DNA of 64,000 bases from Protonemura montana (lineage: Eukaryota; Arthropoda; Insecta; Plecoptera; Nemouridae): assembly GCA_947568835.1 (NCBI GenBank), contig OX387611.1, forward strand, positions 11,097,850 to 11,161,849, given 5' to 3'. Below the pieces are notes generated by a model. The model was given only the letters and a program-made list of their open reading frames with translations, was not told the DNA's origin and did no database searches. The position numbers and the translations under genes are program-made. Shown piece by piece: positions 1-12,576 of the stretch; the stretch's first letter is position 1; each line of letters starts with the position of its first letter.

Positions 1-1350
1 AATCACCGAACAGTTTGGTTTTGCAAATGAAATTGCGCTGCGAAAAAAAAGTGAAAAAAGGGGAACTAATTAATCACAAAAATAATAAGCTAGGCGTGTC
101 TTAAATTTGATTCACAAACTCCTTTCAAGTGAGAAAAACAAAATGTCACTGTGTGCTCTTTAGTGAGTTGACAGCGACAAGATTTTTAGCCTCGAAATGA
201 CAGATGAAAAACGACAAGAAAAACTTGGGAGAGCAACGAAGAAATCCAATGAATGTCAAGCTGGTAAAACGTGAATACTTCGTGACAACTCGGCGAGCCT
301 CGGTTGAAGTCGGCTCGAGTTAAGATCACTCGCGTGTCAATTGTATGCGTCATCAAAGTGGATTTTCAGTCGAGAGTGTTTTCACGTTTGTAAATAAACG
401 CGTTTCGTTGAAATAGACTCTTAAAGGGGCACTGAATGCTTTCAAAATAAAATATATATTAACATATATCTATATTTAACTCTGAGTAAAGCTCTTAACT
501 TTCAGAAACAGCTGGCATTAAATTATATAATTTAATATAAATTATATACAGTAATGATACAAAAATACAGATGATACAAATTATTAAGGGAAATCATGAA
601 ATGAATCATTGAATGTTTAATAAAAAAAACCCACAAAAAATGTTTAAAGTCTAGTTTTTGGTCTTCAGTTCTTGTTGATTTCTAAAAATAGCTGCTAAAA
701 AAAAAAGACATCCGCTTAAAAAATTCTGCTGTGCATTTTAACTTTGACAGCAACAAATATTACAAAGAAAACTCCCCCAACACCACAACTCCACACTCAT
801 CAAACTGCAAACGTTTAAAATTCCGTAACAACTCAATTTATTCACAACTCGTATCCGTCTTGACAAATTTATGCGCCTCCCGCTCACCCCTCGTCAATAT
901 CACCGTCGTCGTCGTCCCTTTCCAATACGCCTTTCCCTTTGCCCCGGCACAGGCACGATTTTCCCTTTCCTCTTCCCGTGTCATCAGTGGTCCATCATAT
1001 ATTTGACGACATTCCTTCGCATCTAGCCCAAGGCGAGGCGCGCAAATTGCTAGCATCTTCTCAAAAAGTCAACCCTTAACAGGCACCCTCTTAAGCTCAC
1101 ACCCTTTAGAACACATGACTATCTTCTAAGAAAAGGGTCAAAACATTATTTTCTAAAACGGTTTTACTCTTTTACATGCATAAATGTGTGTCCCTTTAAT
1201 TCTAAACGTTTCAATTTAAATTCTTATGTAACTCGGTTTCTATTGAGTCCATTCCATTCTACCCATAAGGGTTGCAATGTTTTTTTTCTGTATACAAATA
1301 TACAATTGTTCCTTTGTATAAAATCTTATTTTTTTTTTTGTACTTTTCTT
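1..1350. other. AT-rich non-coding stretch
   Basis: No convincing gene, RNA or repeat is seen. Short open frames around 731-1056 overlap on opposite strands, have no family resemblance and no splice context, and are treated as chance. Poly(A) and poly(T) runs are frequent. The stretch ends at a SINE target-site duplication. Confidence 0.5.
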
Positions 1351-1360
1351 AACAGCTACG

Positions 1361-1888
1361 GTACCGAATGGTTTGGCGTGTTGGAAACACCGGTTCTCGG
1401 TAGATCACCGAAGTTAAGCAACCCTGCGCTGGGTCAGGTATTGGATGGGTGACCATCATACACATGACCAGTTCTGTTCGGGAGAGAGGTTGGAGGGATG
1501 AAAGTTAAGCAACCCTGCGCTGGGTCAGGTATTGGATGAGTGACCATCATACACATGACCAGTTCTGTTCGGGAGAGAGGTTGGAGGGATGGAAGTTAGT
1601 ACAGCAACTTCACTCGCCTTGCTTATCAACCTCTCGACAGCATGGATTTGTGAAGGAATCCTGTTGTTCGCGTTGTGCCGTCCTTCGGAAGGGACGTGAA
1701 GCCGGTGGTCCCCTTGGTCTTCGACAAGAGTAGGCTACGTGCCGGCACCGGGTTTCCCCTCCTCCCTTCTCGGCTAGGTTAGGTTCATCATCATCCTCAT
1801 CATCATTCACTCATTCACCGACGCCATTAGACCAGTGCCGCATGGCCAGTTGTCAAAACAGTGCTGCGTTGAACACCACAAATAATAA
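1361..1888 (+). mobile_element. 5S-rRNA-derived SINE, full length, duplicated head
   Basis: The head carries a block closely matching the internal control region of 5S rRNA: GAAGTTAAGCA, then GGGTCAGGTATTGGATGGG and TGACC. The body contains CCTTCGGAAGGGACGT, a CATCATCATCC-type simple tract and a 3' end near GCCATTAGACCAGTGCCGC. The 10-bp direct repeat AACAGCTACG flanks the element (1351-1360 and 1889-1898) and reads as a target-site duplication. The 5S-like module is present twice, 91 bp apart. Confidence 0.8.
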
Positions 1889-1900
1889 AACAGCTACGAT

Positions 1901-1992
1901 CCTAGATGCAACCCGCAAAGCTAGATTGGCACCTCCCAGCTTGACCCCTGAATGCAACCCGCATGACAAACTGGGCACCTCTAAGCTCAAAC
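1901..1992 (+). repeat. Two degenerate units of the 46-bp minisatellite
   Basis: Two units starting at 1901 and 1947 share CCTAGATGCAACCCGC and GGCACCTC with the 46-bp array at 50.8-51.2 kb, and the spacing is also 46 bp. They lie immediately beyond the SINE target-site duplication. Confidence 0.6.
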
Positions 1993-2251
1993 CTTTTCCA
2001 TTATAATTCTAAAGAATAGAGTTTAAGTGCTATCATCTATTTAATCATCGATTGTTCCCAAAATGCTGCCAACATGTTTCTTACAAAAATATAGCCTTTT
2101 TTTTCTTGATATAATCATTTTCTGCACCTAATTTTAGAAATGATAATGAGAACGAGATGAGAATTTCCAGTTTTCCACGGAGTAGAACCATTGAGAACTG
2201 TCATTCTCATCAAATAAATTAAAATCGTCTCAAAAAGCCAGTGTCCAAGTA

Positions 2252-2318
2252 GCTCAATGGTTTAAAGCAACACCCGCGATAGGTGGAGATCGGGGTTCGA
2301 GTCCGCGTTTGGGCATCA
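2252..2318 (+). repeat. tRNA-like dispersed element
   Basis: The segment has an A-box-like GTAGCTCAATGG, a B box GGTTCGAGTCC and a 7-bp acceptor-like pairing between GTCCAAG and TTTGGGC, so it folds roughly as a tRNA. The anticodon loop lacks T33 and the D stem is imperfect. It is therefore more likely a tRNA pseudogene or SINE head than a working tRNA. Related copies lie near 4.05, 28.4 and 37.3 kb. Confidence 0.55.
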
Positions 2319-2344
2319 ATCTTTGAGACGGTTACAGTGTTGTT

Positions 2345-3296
2345 AATAATAAAATACCCCGCGCATTGCAAGCGTTTGCAATTTAAATCAGATTTCTTCC
2401 TAATAAAAAGTACTATAAATGCTTTTTTATTTTATTTATGATTTAATTTTTATTACTTTTGTTATTGACAGTAGAGTCAGTCACGTTTTCCATCCTAAAT
2501 TGGGAAACAATGTCTAGGACATGATCAAAAACATTGCCAATATAGTTAAGACTTCGCTTAGTGTTAAAAAAAACTACTGTAAAAATAGTTATATTCATAG
2601 TAATGACCCATCTCATTAGAGCGATAGTATTAATAACGAACATAGTTTAGAACGTACAGAGCTGATGCAAATTTAACAATTTTAGCTAAGGTAAAAAGAA
2701 AATTATACATGATGATTTTGATTTAAAATCACATGCTACGCGCGAAACATTATTTTTTCTTTTTTGCACAAAGTATAACTTACACTACGGTACAGTTATA
2801 CATCATTAATTAATCATATGAAACAAACGAGTTGAGAAAAACCGCTTGGTTGCATATATACCAGTGTGCAAATCCAAGCTGTGCTTTTTCGAAAAGAGCT
2901 TAAATTGTAGCCAACTCAAAACAAAAGATTAATTTACTTTTTATTGGAGTTTATTTTCAAATGCAGTTATTTTTGCTCGTAAAAACACTACGGACTGGCG
3001 TGAAATAAAGGATCGAGACACAATTTCTACCTACCAACATTCGTCAAGCGTGATTAATGTTTTCAATTGATATAAATAATGAGTTTTGCATATCTTATAA
3101 GAACCAGACGATAAATTAAAGATAGTTAAAGTAGAACTGTTGCATTAGCTTGCTTTACAAAACGTTCGAAGAAATAACTTGGCAATTTGAATATATATTG
3201 GCTAGAAAATGAGTTTAATTACATTTCGCCATACCTTATATATAGGATATGAAAAGCAATGCTTTTTGGAGTACCAAGAATAACCATAATTCAACC
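2345..3296. other. AT-rich non-coding stretch
   Basis: No gene recognised. Short frames only, and no transposon signature detected. Confidence 0.4.
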
Positions 3297-3297
3297 T

Positions 3298-3793
3298 GGG
3301 GTTTAGCGACGAACTGTTTTGATATCTGTTCATGTGGCACTGGTCTCATGGCGTTAGTAAATGAATGGGTGATGATGAGGATGATGATGAACCTTACCTA
3401 GTCTAGAAGACAGGAGGGGAAACCCGGTGACGGCACGTAGCCTACTCTTGTCGAAGACCAAGTGGACCATCAGTTTAACGTCCCTTCCGAAGGACGGTAC
3501 AACGCGAATAACAGGATTCCTCCACAAATCCATGCTGTCGAGAGGTTGATAAGCAAGACGAGTGAAGTTGCTGTACTAACTTTCATCTCTCCAACCTCTC
3601 TCCCGAACAGAACTGGTCATGTGTATGATGGTCACTCATCCAATACCTGACCCAGCGCAGTGTTGCTTAACTTTCATCCCTCCAACCTATCTCCCGAACA
3701 GAACTGGTCATGTGTATGATGGTCACCCATCCAATACCTCACTCAGCGCAGTGTTGCTTAACTTCGGTGATCTAACGAGAACTGGTGTTTTAC
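3298..3793 (-). mobile_element. 5S-rRNA-derived SINE, duplicated head
   Basis: Read on the minus strand, this matches the element at 1361-1888, with the same 3' tail, simple tract, body and 5S-like head. The head module occurs twice with the same 91-bp offset. Small open frames inside are SINE sequence. Confidence 0.75.
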
Positions 3794-3919
3794 TAAAACC
3801 TTCAATTTAAAGTATTCCAAATATGTGAAAAAAGACCGCGCGCTAGAACTCGATTTGAGAGGTTTTTTGTGTTCCTAATAATAAAATACTATACTTTTAC
3901 AATTATTTGAAATTCGAAT

Positions 3920-4180
3920 CATATTTCACATCAAAAAACGCATCCAACGTCAAATTGGAGTTACTCGAGATTGAATGGTTGTGACGTGGTTTGAGTCACT
4001 AGGAGATTCTTCATTCTCATCAAATACACTTAAATTCATAGAATAATTACGTGTTTAAGTAGCTCAATTGGGTAGAGCAACACCCACGACAGGTGGAGAT
4101 CGGGGTCCAAGTAGCTCAATTGGGTAGAGCAACACCCACGATAGGTGGAGATCGGAGTTCGAGTCCCTCTTCAAGTTTAT
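3920..4180 (+). repeat. Dispersed repeat ending in a tandem pair of tRNA-like units
   Basis: The first part contains AAATTGGAGTTACTCGAGA, the reverse complement of a block found upstream of receptors B, C and D (near 15.25, 28.55 and 37.5 kb). Two tRNA-like units follow, 52 bp apart (GTAGCTCAATTGGGTAGAG at 4059 and 4111). Only the second reaches a full B box, GTTCGAGTCC. The pair looks like a local duplication of the element described at 2252. Confidence 0.55.
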
Positions 4181-4195
4181 AGTGTTCCTAAAAAA

Positions 4196-4940
4196 AATAC
4201 GATAAATACATTTATCTCAGGCAATGTATATTTTTTTATTAGTTGTTTTAGACTGAACCTTCAGAAACCTTTGCTTGTTTCCATATATTTTTTTTAAAGT
4301 ATTCGCAAAAATCACAAAAATCTACATCCAATTATGTCAGTCAGTTATAGACATGTTTGCATGACACTCGCTTGCCCCTGTTCACAGAAAGATTTTATAG
4401 AACTTTACAAATCTCAATTCAAAATGTGAAACAAGCGTACAACAGTTTTTTTTTTTGCCAAAACCAGTTGCAAATTTATGCAAATTTTACCGCGATCAAA
4501 AAAGTCCAGTTCATTCTTTTTCGCAGCTGTCTGATCGCTTCGATCCAGTAATGAATATTCATGTGCTCGTGCAAAACTCTCTCGGTGAAGTTGAAATGAC
4601 GACGTGCGACGGACATTCGCCTTCCTAAATCCAGCGGTGAAATATTAATTTTGGTACGGGTTTTTGTTTGACGGTCGAATTTGTAAAAGGCAAGTCACGA
4701 TGGTAATTCCTGTCATTGGTCTCTGGTAGGGTGGCAAAATGTTTACTGGATGTCATGGTTTGGTCGTGTCGCTATAAAACTTCATCGCTCTACAAACACA
4801 AGGACATGCAATTGAAATGAGCAATTAAAACGATGTAGGCCCGTGGCTAGATTTGGCTTGTTTAGGAGGTTCAATCACCTCCATCTTCTTTTCTGGGAGA
4901 ACAAAATCTTATATTTTATTCTTTATTGGAGTTTAATTTG
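4196..4940. other. AT-rich non-coding stretch
   Basis: No supported gene. The part around 4867-4950 resembles 25850-25940 (shared CCTCCATCTTC and AGTTTAATT context), so it is a degenerate copy of that sequence, interrupted by the next SINE. Confidence 0.4.
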
Positions 4941-4952
4941 AGTTAAATTTGA

Positions 4953-5393
4953 TTGATTGATTTTTGGTGTTTAACGACGCACTGTTTTGACGACTGATTC
5001 TGCGTGATGGCGTCGTCTAATGAAGTAAGTTAATAAGATGATAATGATGAGGATGATGACAAACATAACGCAGCCAAGAAGGGATAAGGAGAAACCCGGT
5101 GCCGGCACGTAGCCTACTCCTGTCGAAGACCAAGGGGACCACCGGCTTAACGTCCCTTCCAAAGGACGGTACAACGCGAACAACAGGATTCCTCCACAAA
5201 TTCATGCTGTCGAGAGGTTGATAAGCAAGGCGAGTGAAGTTGCTGTACTAACTTTCATCCCTCCAACCTCTCTCCCGAACAGAACTGGTCATTTGTATGA
5301 TGGTCAACCACCCAATAACTGACCCAGAGCAGTGTTGCTTAACTTCGGTGATCTCAGAAGCACCGGCGTTTCCAACACACCAAACCGTTCGGT
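4953..5393 (-). mobile_element. 5S-rRNA-derived SINE with target-site duplication
   Basis: Minus-strand full-length member with a single 5S-like head. The direct repeat GTTAAATTTGA flanks it at 4942-4952 and 5394-5404, consistent with target-primed insertion. Short open frames on this strand are SINE-derived. Confidence 0.8.
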
Positions 5394-5404
5394 GTTAAAT
5401 TTGA

Positions 5405-5565
5405 ATGGATGATTATAAGTATAATGATGAACCTATCCAAGCATAGAAGAGAGGAAGGAAAACCCGGTGCCGGCACGTAGCCTACTCTTGTCGAAGAGCT
5501 CCTAGAGGACCACTGGCTTAACGTCTCTTCTGAAGGACGGTACAACGTGAACAGCAAAATTCAAC
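5405..5565 (-). mobile_element. 5S-SINE fragment (body only)
   Basis: Contains the GGCACGTAGCCTACTCTTGTC and ACGTCTCTTCTGAAGG portions of the SINE body on the minus strand. It lacks the 5S-like head and the far 3' tail. Confidence 0.65.
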
Positions 5566-5699
5566 ACAAATCAAAGAGCTGTTTAAGAATGTCGGCAGAA
5601 TTTTAAGGCAGACAGTGTATAAGGAAAAAAAGGAATGAACATACGAGAAAAAGCTAGAAGAAATTGTAGAAGTTTGTATTAAATGTTTAGCATGCATTT

Positions 5700-5985
5700 C
5701 ATAAATCAAAATGTTTTATTTTATTTGACATTCATTAAAAGTATGTAAATTATCGACAAAATAATGTTGTAAACAAAAGTGATTCTAAAAATTGCTTTAC
5801 TCTCATAAAGTCTTACCAAAAGTTGCAAACGTAAATACATAAAAAAATAATGTGATAATAAAAAAAAAAATGCTTGAATGATTCCCTGATCACACCAATG
5901 AATACTCGTTAAATTAAAAAAAAAAAAAAAAAAAATCGATTTTTTGTTGGCTGCAGAGTACAAAAATTAATCGATAAAGAAAATA
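5700..5985 (+). repeat. Dispersed repeat shared with 22.9-23.2 kb
   Basis: The stretch from about 5730 to 5970 aligns in the same orientation with about 22965-23195. Shared stretches include GAATGATTCC, TGATCACAC and TTGGCTGCAG. Both copies lie beyond the 3' end of a receptor gene (A and B respectively). No coding capacity is visible and the origin is unknown. Confidence 0.5.
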
Positions 5986-6502
5986 AATCTTTCTACAACT
6001 AAAAACAACCGCTTAAAATTATCACATTATATGTATTAATATATTAACCATAACTAAAATATACTTTCGGTACATATTGCATTCAAATATCACTTTTTAA
6101 CAATAAACGCATAAGTGTACTGATTTTTAGACTCATGTCAACTTTATCAAACTTCTAAGCTTATCTAATCTTATCTTAACACTGTATCTTTATCAACCCT
6201 CAAACCATCTTTATCTTCTGTTGTTGTCAGAAAATTGTCAGGACTGCTTTAACCCAAGTAATAAAGAAGCAGGAACAAGTAACGGAACGCTGGAAAATTT
6301 AGTTGTTCTTCACTTAAAATTCAAAACCCAGCTCAAAAATATTTTTCAAAATATTGCTATATAAATAGAATAATCATAAAAAGACACCTGCAAGGAATTA
6401 AAAAAAAAAAAAGAATTACCAAAAATTACATTCAATTTAAATCAAACTTATATTAAGCCTGGACACCTTTTAATTGTTACTTTGCCTAGCAGTGACATGG
6501 CT

Positions 6503-9500
6503 CTACTTCATCTTCATGGAGCCGAACGCCTGTTTCCAAAGCGTCCTAGTGTTTTTGTCAAGAAGAATAAAGAAGAACGAGAGCATAAACAAATGAAAAG
6601 AAGCAGTGATAAGGAACAAAAACTCAAACAAAAACTCGCTGTTGATTATTCCCTCCTCAGAAAGAAAGTGAAACAGCCAGGTAAAGCCAAACAGGAAGAA
6701 GATAAAGATGCTAGTACTCAAGCGACGAAGCTGTTCTGCACGGTCATTGGTATGTTTACGAACTTCTATCGTTTGACCACATTTGATCCAACCATAGATG
6801 TGGTTCAGAATCATCATAAAGATAAACAAGTTAGCAATCAGGATCAAGCCAGCAGGTGCTTGCACGGTTGCTTCGAAGGCAAAACCTTCCGGATAGCAGT
6901 AACCTCTGTTGGACAATTCTGACCTGTAATATCCAACATCCAAGCTTAAAAGAATAATGATTGGAATAAAAGGTAATCCCCAAGCTATCGCAGATACTTT
7001 CAGGACCAGATGGTTAACTGTCTTGTTGCCAGAAATAGTAGTAAGCCGTTTAACTTGCAAACCGGACAAAATCATCATCCAAAAGAACATGGCCAGAAAG
7101 GAGTAATGCCTGACAACTCCAATAGCAACACAGGCAACACTTTTCGCATCAATACTACTAAAATTGTTAAAAAATCCAATGAAAAGATTGACAGTAAGTG
7201 CAGCAATCATTTGAAGGAAAATCTGGTGACCTTGATCCTTTCTCCAATTAGGAAAACAGACTGCAGTAAGAATGACACTGACTAGACCAAGAGCAGACAT
7301 TATGCAGACAAATACTATGACAATGATAAGCGTTTTGTTGCTTGCTAGGTAGGTACTTAAACTTGCATCAAATCCGTAGATAATATAAAATGCAGAGACC
7401 ATTGTCGGTTCTTGGTGCATATTTTGACATCGACAAACAAGCATATTGTCACGTGATGACTTCAGAATACGACAGTTACCTTCTAGCCATTCGTCAGAAG
7501 CAAAATTTCTCTCCGCGCATTTGCCGCGTAGCGAAGGCGAGCGAAAAACTGGTGTAAACGCAATGTCGACGTAGTCATCTTCGTCTGCTAGCGAGTGAGA
7601 TTCGTCTCTTGTGTATGATACCTGAATGAAAGACATCCAGCTGCCTAACGAGCTATCTAGCGACAGTTGATCAGCAGAATCTAAATGTGCTCCGTAAGTT
7701 GCAATTTCCAAACGTGTGGTGTGGAATGCAATTGAATCGGAAACAGTGACTACGATGTGAAAAGAGGTAAACGACATGCTCATGTTTTTGTGGTTGACTT
7801 GCAGCACGGTGGTTGTGTTCATGTTCTCGATACAAGGTAGGGACAGGGCCAAACCTGAAACGGGGTCAGGGGTTTGGCTCTCTGCGATGACTATGTTTAA
7901 TAATGATAAGTGCATAAAAAAGGTTTTCCCAATTTGTGAGTTCGTTTTGATAAAAAGCTCTGCCAAGTTCAAAAGTACCGAATAGGACAAAAGTTTACTT
8001 AATGAGGCCTTTGACTTCACACGAACGTGAAGTGACGTGTAAAAATTTGTCATTAGTACTAATTGATTTATGTCTATTTCGTTTGAAGTATTTAACCATC
8101 CAACTTGGTATTTAATGAAGAATGCGTTGTGGACGTCAATCGTATGCAATGCTATCTCAAACTTTTCTAAACTCAAGCCACCTAATTTAATTATGTTGGT
8201 GAATCCATTATCGCACAGTTTCCAGTTCATTTTCCAGATAACAGCCTTACTCCAGATTGCGCCGTCTTTTTCATCCCAAAAGCATTCTCTTGAGGTAATC
8301 GTTGTATTAACTAAGTCCACTTTGATATCTATCGCACCTATAACAACAAAATAAAAATATTAAATTCGTTTTATTTTCTTATTTATGTAGAATCTTAAAT
8401 GTCAGTAAGTTCCAGCAGTCATAACTTACCAGTACTCTGAAATTTATCAATCATGTCATTAGTCATTTTTTTGTCTTTAACACACTCAGTGCTCAGCTTA
8501 ATAAGGGTTATGTCAAATTTGTCTATGGTTTTGTGATCAAGATTCTCGTCGTTCCAGTGGATATAATAGCGCCAGTCCATTTTGTCTCCCTCTCGATCGT
8601 AAAAGACATGAACAACAGCCTTGTGGTCGTCGTTCAATTTCGCCCGATGCCAGTGCAGTGCTTCAACCGAGATTTCGAAGGCCTTGGCTAGATCGCCTAA
8701 CAATCGGATCGTAAGGTCGCTGCCGTTCGCCACGAGGCCGATGTGGTCGACGCTGTCATGACTGACTAGTTCGATGTCATAGGCGTATATAGAATTGTTG
8801 TGCGGCGGATATACTGTTTGGGTGATGACATTGAATCGAGTTCCCATTTGGCAGATGCCACAATTGTATTTAGCGTCTTTTGCAGCCACGATTGGCTTCA
8901 AATCTGGCCAGTTAAGTGCACAGTAAATATCTTCTTCGTTATTGTTCTGTTCAATTGCTAAAGTAAGATTTCCACAGGGACTTTGTGTCTAAAAAAAAGG
9001 TATATTTGTGTTTATTATTATATGAGAATTACAGGTCAAAAAATTAATAAAAATAGGCAAAATTGGCAAAAAATAAGTTAATACATTGATCTTGATCACT
9101 TATCAGTTATTATACAATTTTAAGTTGGCAATTCACAAATGTAGGACTTATTATTAGTCTTTATTCGATATTTCGTGATTAATGTGCAGTTGCTAACTTC
9201 ATGGTCATACTTAAATGTTCGAAGAATATTTGGTGCCTTAAATAATTTCAAATAGTTCCAGGTAAGGTTAGTAATGCATTTTTATTTGATTTTACCTGGT
9301 AATGTTTTATCTCATGGCTTGACCAATCCACAGAATCACCATCGTTCACTTTACCAATCGGGACTAAGCTGCCTTTCGGACAAAAAGCCATTTCTTCGGC
9401 GTTGAGACTCTCAAACTGCGTTGCCAAAGAGTAGCCTGGTTGCATTGTGTTACAAAGTTGGTTCATTTCCTTCCAAGTGAGGTCTAGTTCAGAGGTAACT

Positions 9501-11004
9501 TTAATTCCGGGCTCATTTTGTGTGTAGTACGAATTAATGCATTGAAACCGATTGAAGTCCGCGCTTGCTGCTGGTGTTGCCAGGTGCGTCACTGAAAAAG
9601 TTTTAAAGACAGAACAAACAATTTTAATAAATAATTTTGCTAAACGACGCACTGTCAAGACAACGAGCCCGATGTATTGTATTGTATTTATTATTGTCCC
9701 GTTGACTGGTACATTGTACATAGTATGGGTATCGTCAATGATTATGATTATGATTATGCTATGTGATATGATTATGCTATGATTATGCGTATGGTTAGAA
9801 TAGACTTATTTTATATGATCATATGATACATGTAGATGAGTGGTGAAGGATAAATGATGTTTAAATAATTTTTTTTTTTTTTTTTTTTTTTTTCTCTTTA
9901 TTTAATTAAGATACAAATATAATTAAATGGTGCCCCACAAAGCTTAGAAACGCTTGTCCGCAGGGCACCTGAACAAACAAAATAAGAATACATTTTTATT
10001 ATAATTGTGAAGCAAGTGTGTTTTAACATTATAAAGACATTGCCGACATAATACAATCTAATATTACATTCTATTTTTACCTTAATTAAGCTATTTTAAA
10101 TGTTGTTTAGAGTCCAAATTTTGAGTCCTTCTTTTAATGCAGCATATGAAGTGATTGTTTTCAATTTTAAAGGTAAACTGTTAAAAAAAAATGGTGTAAG
10201 ATAGCGTCTCTGCTGATTTCCATACAAATTTATAACATCAGTTGGCATTATTAATCTATCGCTATTTCTAGTCTCGTGTTTAGCCATATATTTGATTTTA
10301 TGTTCATTTTCAAAATAGTTGGCGAGTATATATAAGTTGAAGTGTAATTGCTGAATATTCATAAATAACGGTTCATTGTTTTCATTGATATTAACATTAT
10401 GCATAGGTTTTATTAAATTTGAACATTGATATAAAATTTTGTTGATTTTATTTAAATATGTTAGAGAAGTACGACCCCAAGTAAGAAGACCGTATCTTAT
10501 ATGAGATTCAATTAGAGCAAAGTAAACTGTTTTAATGGTACTGACGTTAACGTAACTTTTTAAAAGACTAATGCTATAAAGCGAAGAACGTAATTTACCA
10601 CACAACCCATCAATGTGTTGATCCCATTTAAATTTGCTGTCAATTAAAAGTCCAAGATATATATGTGAAAATGTGTTTTCAATTTTGGTAGTGCAGTTAC
10701 ATTTTGACATAGATACTGAATGCAGGGCGGTCGAATTCAAATGGAGACATGCAAAGTTATGATAAATAATATCAGCTGTTCTTTTTTCAAGTTTGAATGG
10801 TGATTGTATTGTCATTACTTTAGTTTTTTTATAATTAATTGAAAGACCGTTGTCATGTGACCATTTTAACAATCTATTGAAGTCATTTTGGATCATTTCG
10901 ATCGCTGTATTATAGTTTTTGTGAATGGCCAGAAGTGCAGTGTCATCGGCGTATAGAAAAATTTCACAATTTACATAATGTGCTACATACTGTGTACAAT
11001 TTAC

Positions 11005-11035
<31 letters not shown>

Positions 11036-12329
11036 TGGTATGGTTTTGGTGAATGATGCAGATATGATACAGTTATGATACAGACATGATACAGGCTTAG
11101 ATGTTGGGAGGCTGGGTCTATGGTCTAGGTACAGTTAGAGTTTGGTGGTGGGATGGAGGCTAATGGGAGGTGTCATGGTTGAGGTATTCTGAGAGGGACA
11201 CTGGTCTAATGGCGTCGATGACTAAGTGGATTATGATGATGAACCGAACATAGCCTAGAGGGGAGGAGGGAAAAACCGACGACGGCACTTATTCTTCACG
11301 TGTCGACTAGAACCAAGGAGACTAACGTCCTAAAGTCCTTTCCAAAGGACATTTCAACGTGAACAACAGGATTCCTTCACAATTCCATGCTCGATGATGT
11401 CATAATCTTCACTGGGTGTGCACCAGCTCCGAGCGAGAGCGCTCCCACCTCACTAATGATTACGAGCTGCCAGTGCATTTATTTGTTTTCTTTTTGCACC
11501 ATAATAATTATTTGCGCAAAAAAAGTGCACCGTGATTGACCCAATAGTGAGAAACTCTGCCAGTCGAACACGTGAAAGTTGCACTGGGACAGAGTCACAT
11601 GCCCAGTCGAACACGTGAAAGTTGCACTGGGGCAGAGTCACATGCCCAGTCGAACACGTGAAAGTTGTACTGGGACAGAGTCACATGCCCAGTCGAACAC
11701 ATGAAAGTTGCACTGGGACAGAGTCACATGCCCAGTCGAACACGTGAAAGTTGCACTGGGGCAGAGTCACATGCCCAGTCGAACACGTGAAAGTTGCACT
11801 GGGGCAGATTCACATGCCCAGTCGTACACGTGAAAGTTGCACTGGGACAGAGTCACATGCCCAGTCGAACACGTGAAAGTTGCACTGGGACAGAGTCACA
11901 TGCCCAGTCGTACACGTGAAAGTTGCACTGGGACAGAGCCACATGCCCAGTCGAACACGTGAAAGTTGCACTGGGGCAGAGTCACATACCCAGTCGAACA
12001 CTCAGATCGCCCCCAGAGCACACCCAGAGCGCACTGGGGCAGCTAGTCGAATTCATAATGGGTTTAAGTGCAAATTACTCTTATACATATTATCCACATG
12101 TCAGTGAACTACAAAATACAATGCGAAACCATTTCAAAACCCTGGCCGAAAAAAGCAATAAACGATAATAGTTGCCAATCCATAGGTTACTTTTTTATAA
12201 AGACACTGTCGAAAATACCCATTGACCTAAAAATAGTGTCATCTAGAACACCTTAGTTTACCTAATTTAAAAATAAGTATGAGTTTATTTAAATAGCTTA
12301 CCAATCACAAAGACCAGTTTGAAGAGCAT
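6503..12329 (-). CDS. Adhesion-type GPCR with lectin-like ectodomain, paralog A (4 exons)
   Basis: Exons on the complement: 12302-12329, 9296-9591, 8430-8988 and 6503-8337, all with GT-AG borders; total 2718 nt, about 905 residues. The 28-nt first exon plus the start of exon 2 gives a signal peptide (MLFKLVFVI... ending PAASA). Residues about 28-154 have the spacing of a degenerate C-type-lectin-like domain: WKEMNQLC, YSLAT, PIGKV, then YNCGIC. A stalk follows, then a GPS-like region with two Cys pairs, then a class B2 7TM domain (HYSFLAMFFWMMI in TM3, FGFTWLFHFL in TM6). The tail is short, ending KMK. The GPS cleavage triad is absent, so autoproteolysis is unlikely. Predicted role: cell-surface receptor; ligand unknown. 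No frame breaks were seen. The frames on the other strand at 6482-7285 and 7776-8354 are antisense shadows. AATTAAAAGG just past the stop may hold a polyadenylation signal. Confidence 0.88.
9640..9665 (-). mobile_element. Small SINE 3'-end remnant in intron 1 of paralog A
   Basis: AAACGACGCACTGTCAAGAC matches the conserved 3' terminus of the 5S-derived SINE on the minus strand. The rest of the element is missing. Confidence 0.4.
9870..11012 (-). mobile_element. 5'-truncated Jockey-like LINE, reverse transcriptase C-terminal half
   Basis: A minus-strand frame ending at 10096 and open back to about 10990 encodes the polymerase core motif FLYADDTALLA, then NYKKTKVM, YLGLLIDSKFKWDQHI and SHIRYGLLTWG. 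These are typical of non-LTR retrotransposon reverse transcriptases from the catalytic YADD onwards. The 3' end is marked by a long poly(A) on that strand (T run at 9871-9893). The 5' end is cut at an (AAT)n tract near 11006-11032. It lies in intron 1 of receptor A, in the same orientation. Endonuclease and fingers regions are missing, so it is dead. Confidence 0.85.
11006..11032. repeat. (AAT)n microsatellite
   Basis: About nine AAT units at the 5' truncation point of the LINE fragment. Confidence 0.8.
11188..11400 (-). mobile_element. 5S-SINE fragment in intron 1 of paralog A
   Basis: The minus strand carries the 3' part (GGCACTGGTCTAATGGCGTC-like), the simple ATGATGATG tract and a diverged body. 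The 5S head is absent. It is in the same intron as the 43-bp array. Confidence 0.6.
11571..12003 (-). repeat. 43-bp minisatellite, about 10 units, intron 1 of paralog A
   Basis: The period of 43 bp was checked by eye across successive units. In gene orientation each unit contains CATGTGACTCTG, CCCAGTGCAACTTTCACGTG and TTCGACTGGG. That gives two E-box hexamers (CATGTG and CACGTG), a TGACTC motif and a short inverted repeat CCCAGT/ACTGGG. Units vary mainly at TCCC versus CCCC. Open frames through the array follow from its periodicity and are not genes. Confidence 0.95.
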
Positions 12330-12565
12330 TTTTGGCTTGCGAACTCAAATAAACTAGCGTACTTGAATTGTTTTACGTAACTGATTGGAGTATGAGTTTT
12401 TCTTCGCTTAAAGCCTGCAATTACGTCGATGTGATAACAGCGACAGGGACATTGTTATTACTGCCACGTAAAACTGGTCGCTCTACGACTTGACTAATTT
12501 CAAGAAAAGTCAAGGTAATCAATTTTAATTTGGTTTCATATGAGATAGGTGCCTATAATTTAAAA
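12330..12565 (-). promoter_or_regulatory. Conserved upstream block of receptor A (candidate promoter)
   Basis: Read on the minus strand, the roughly 200 bp before the start codon aligns with the same interval of B, C and D. Shared pieces include GTCGCTGTTATCAC, CAGGCTT/TAAAGCGAAG and TATGCTAGTT-like sequence just before the ATG. Conservation next to exon 1 in all four copies suggests promoter plus 5' UTR. No clear TATA box could be assigned. Confidence 0.55.
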
Positions 12566-12576
12566 TGTTTAACAAT

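Noticed and set aside
1361..1560. Genuine 5S rRNA gene
   Set aside because: Only the internal control region resembles 5S; the terminal helix is absent and the block is followed by a SINE body with target-site duplications.
6482..8354. Plus-strand frames opposite receptor A (and matching ones opposite B, C, D)
   Set aside because: Antisense shadows of the 7TM and stalk exon. They recur in each copy because the coding strand is conserved.
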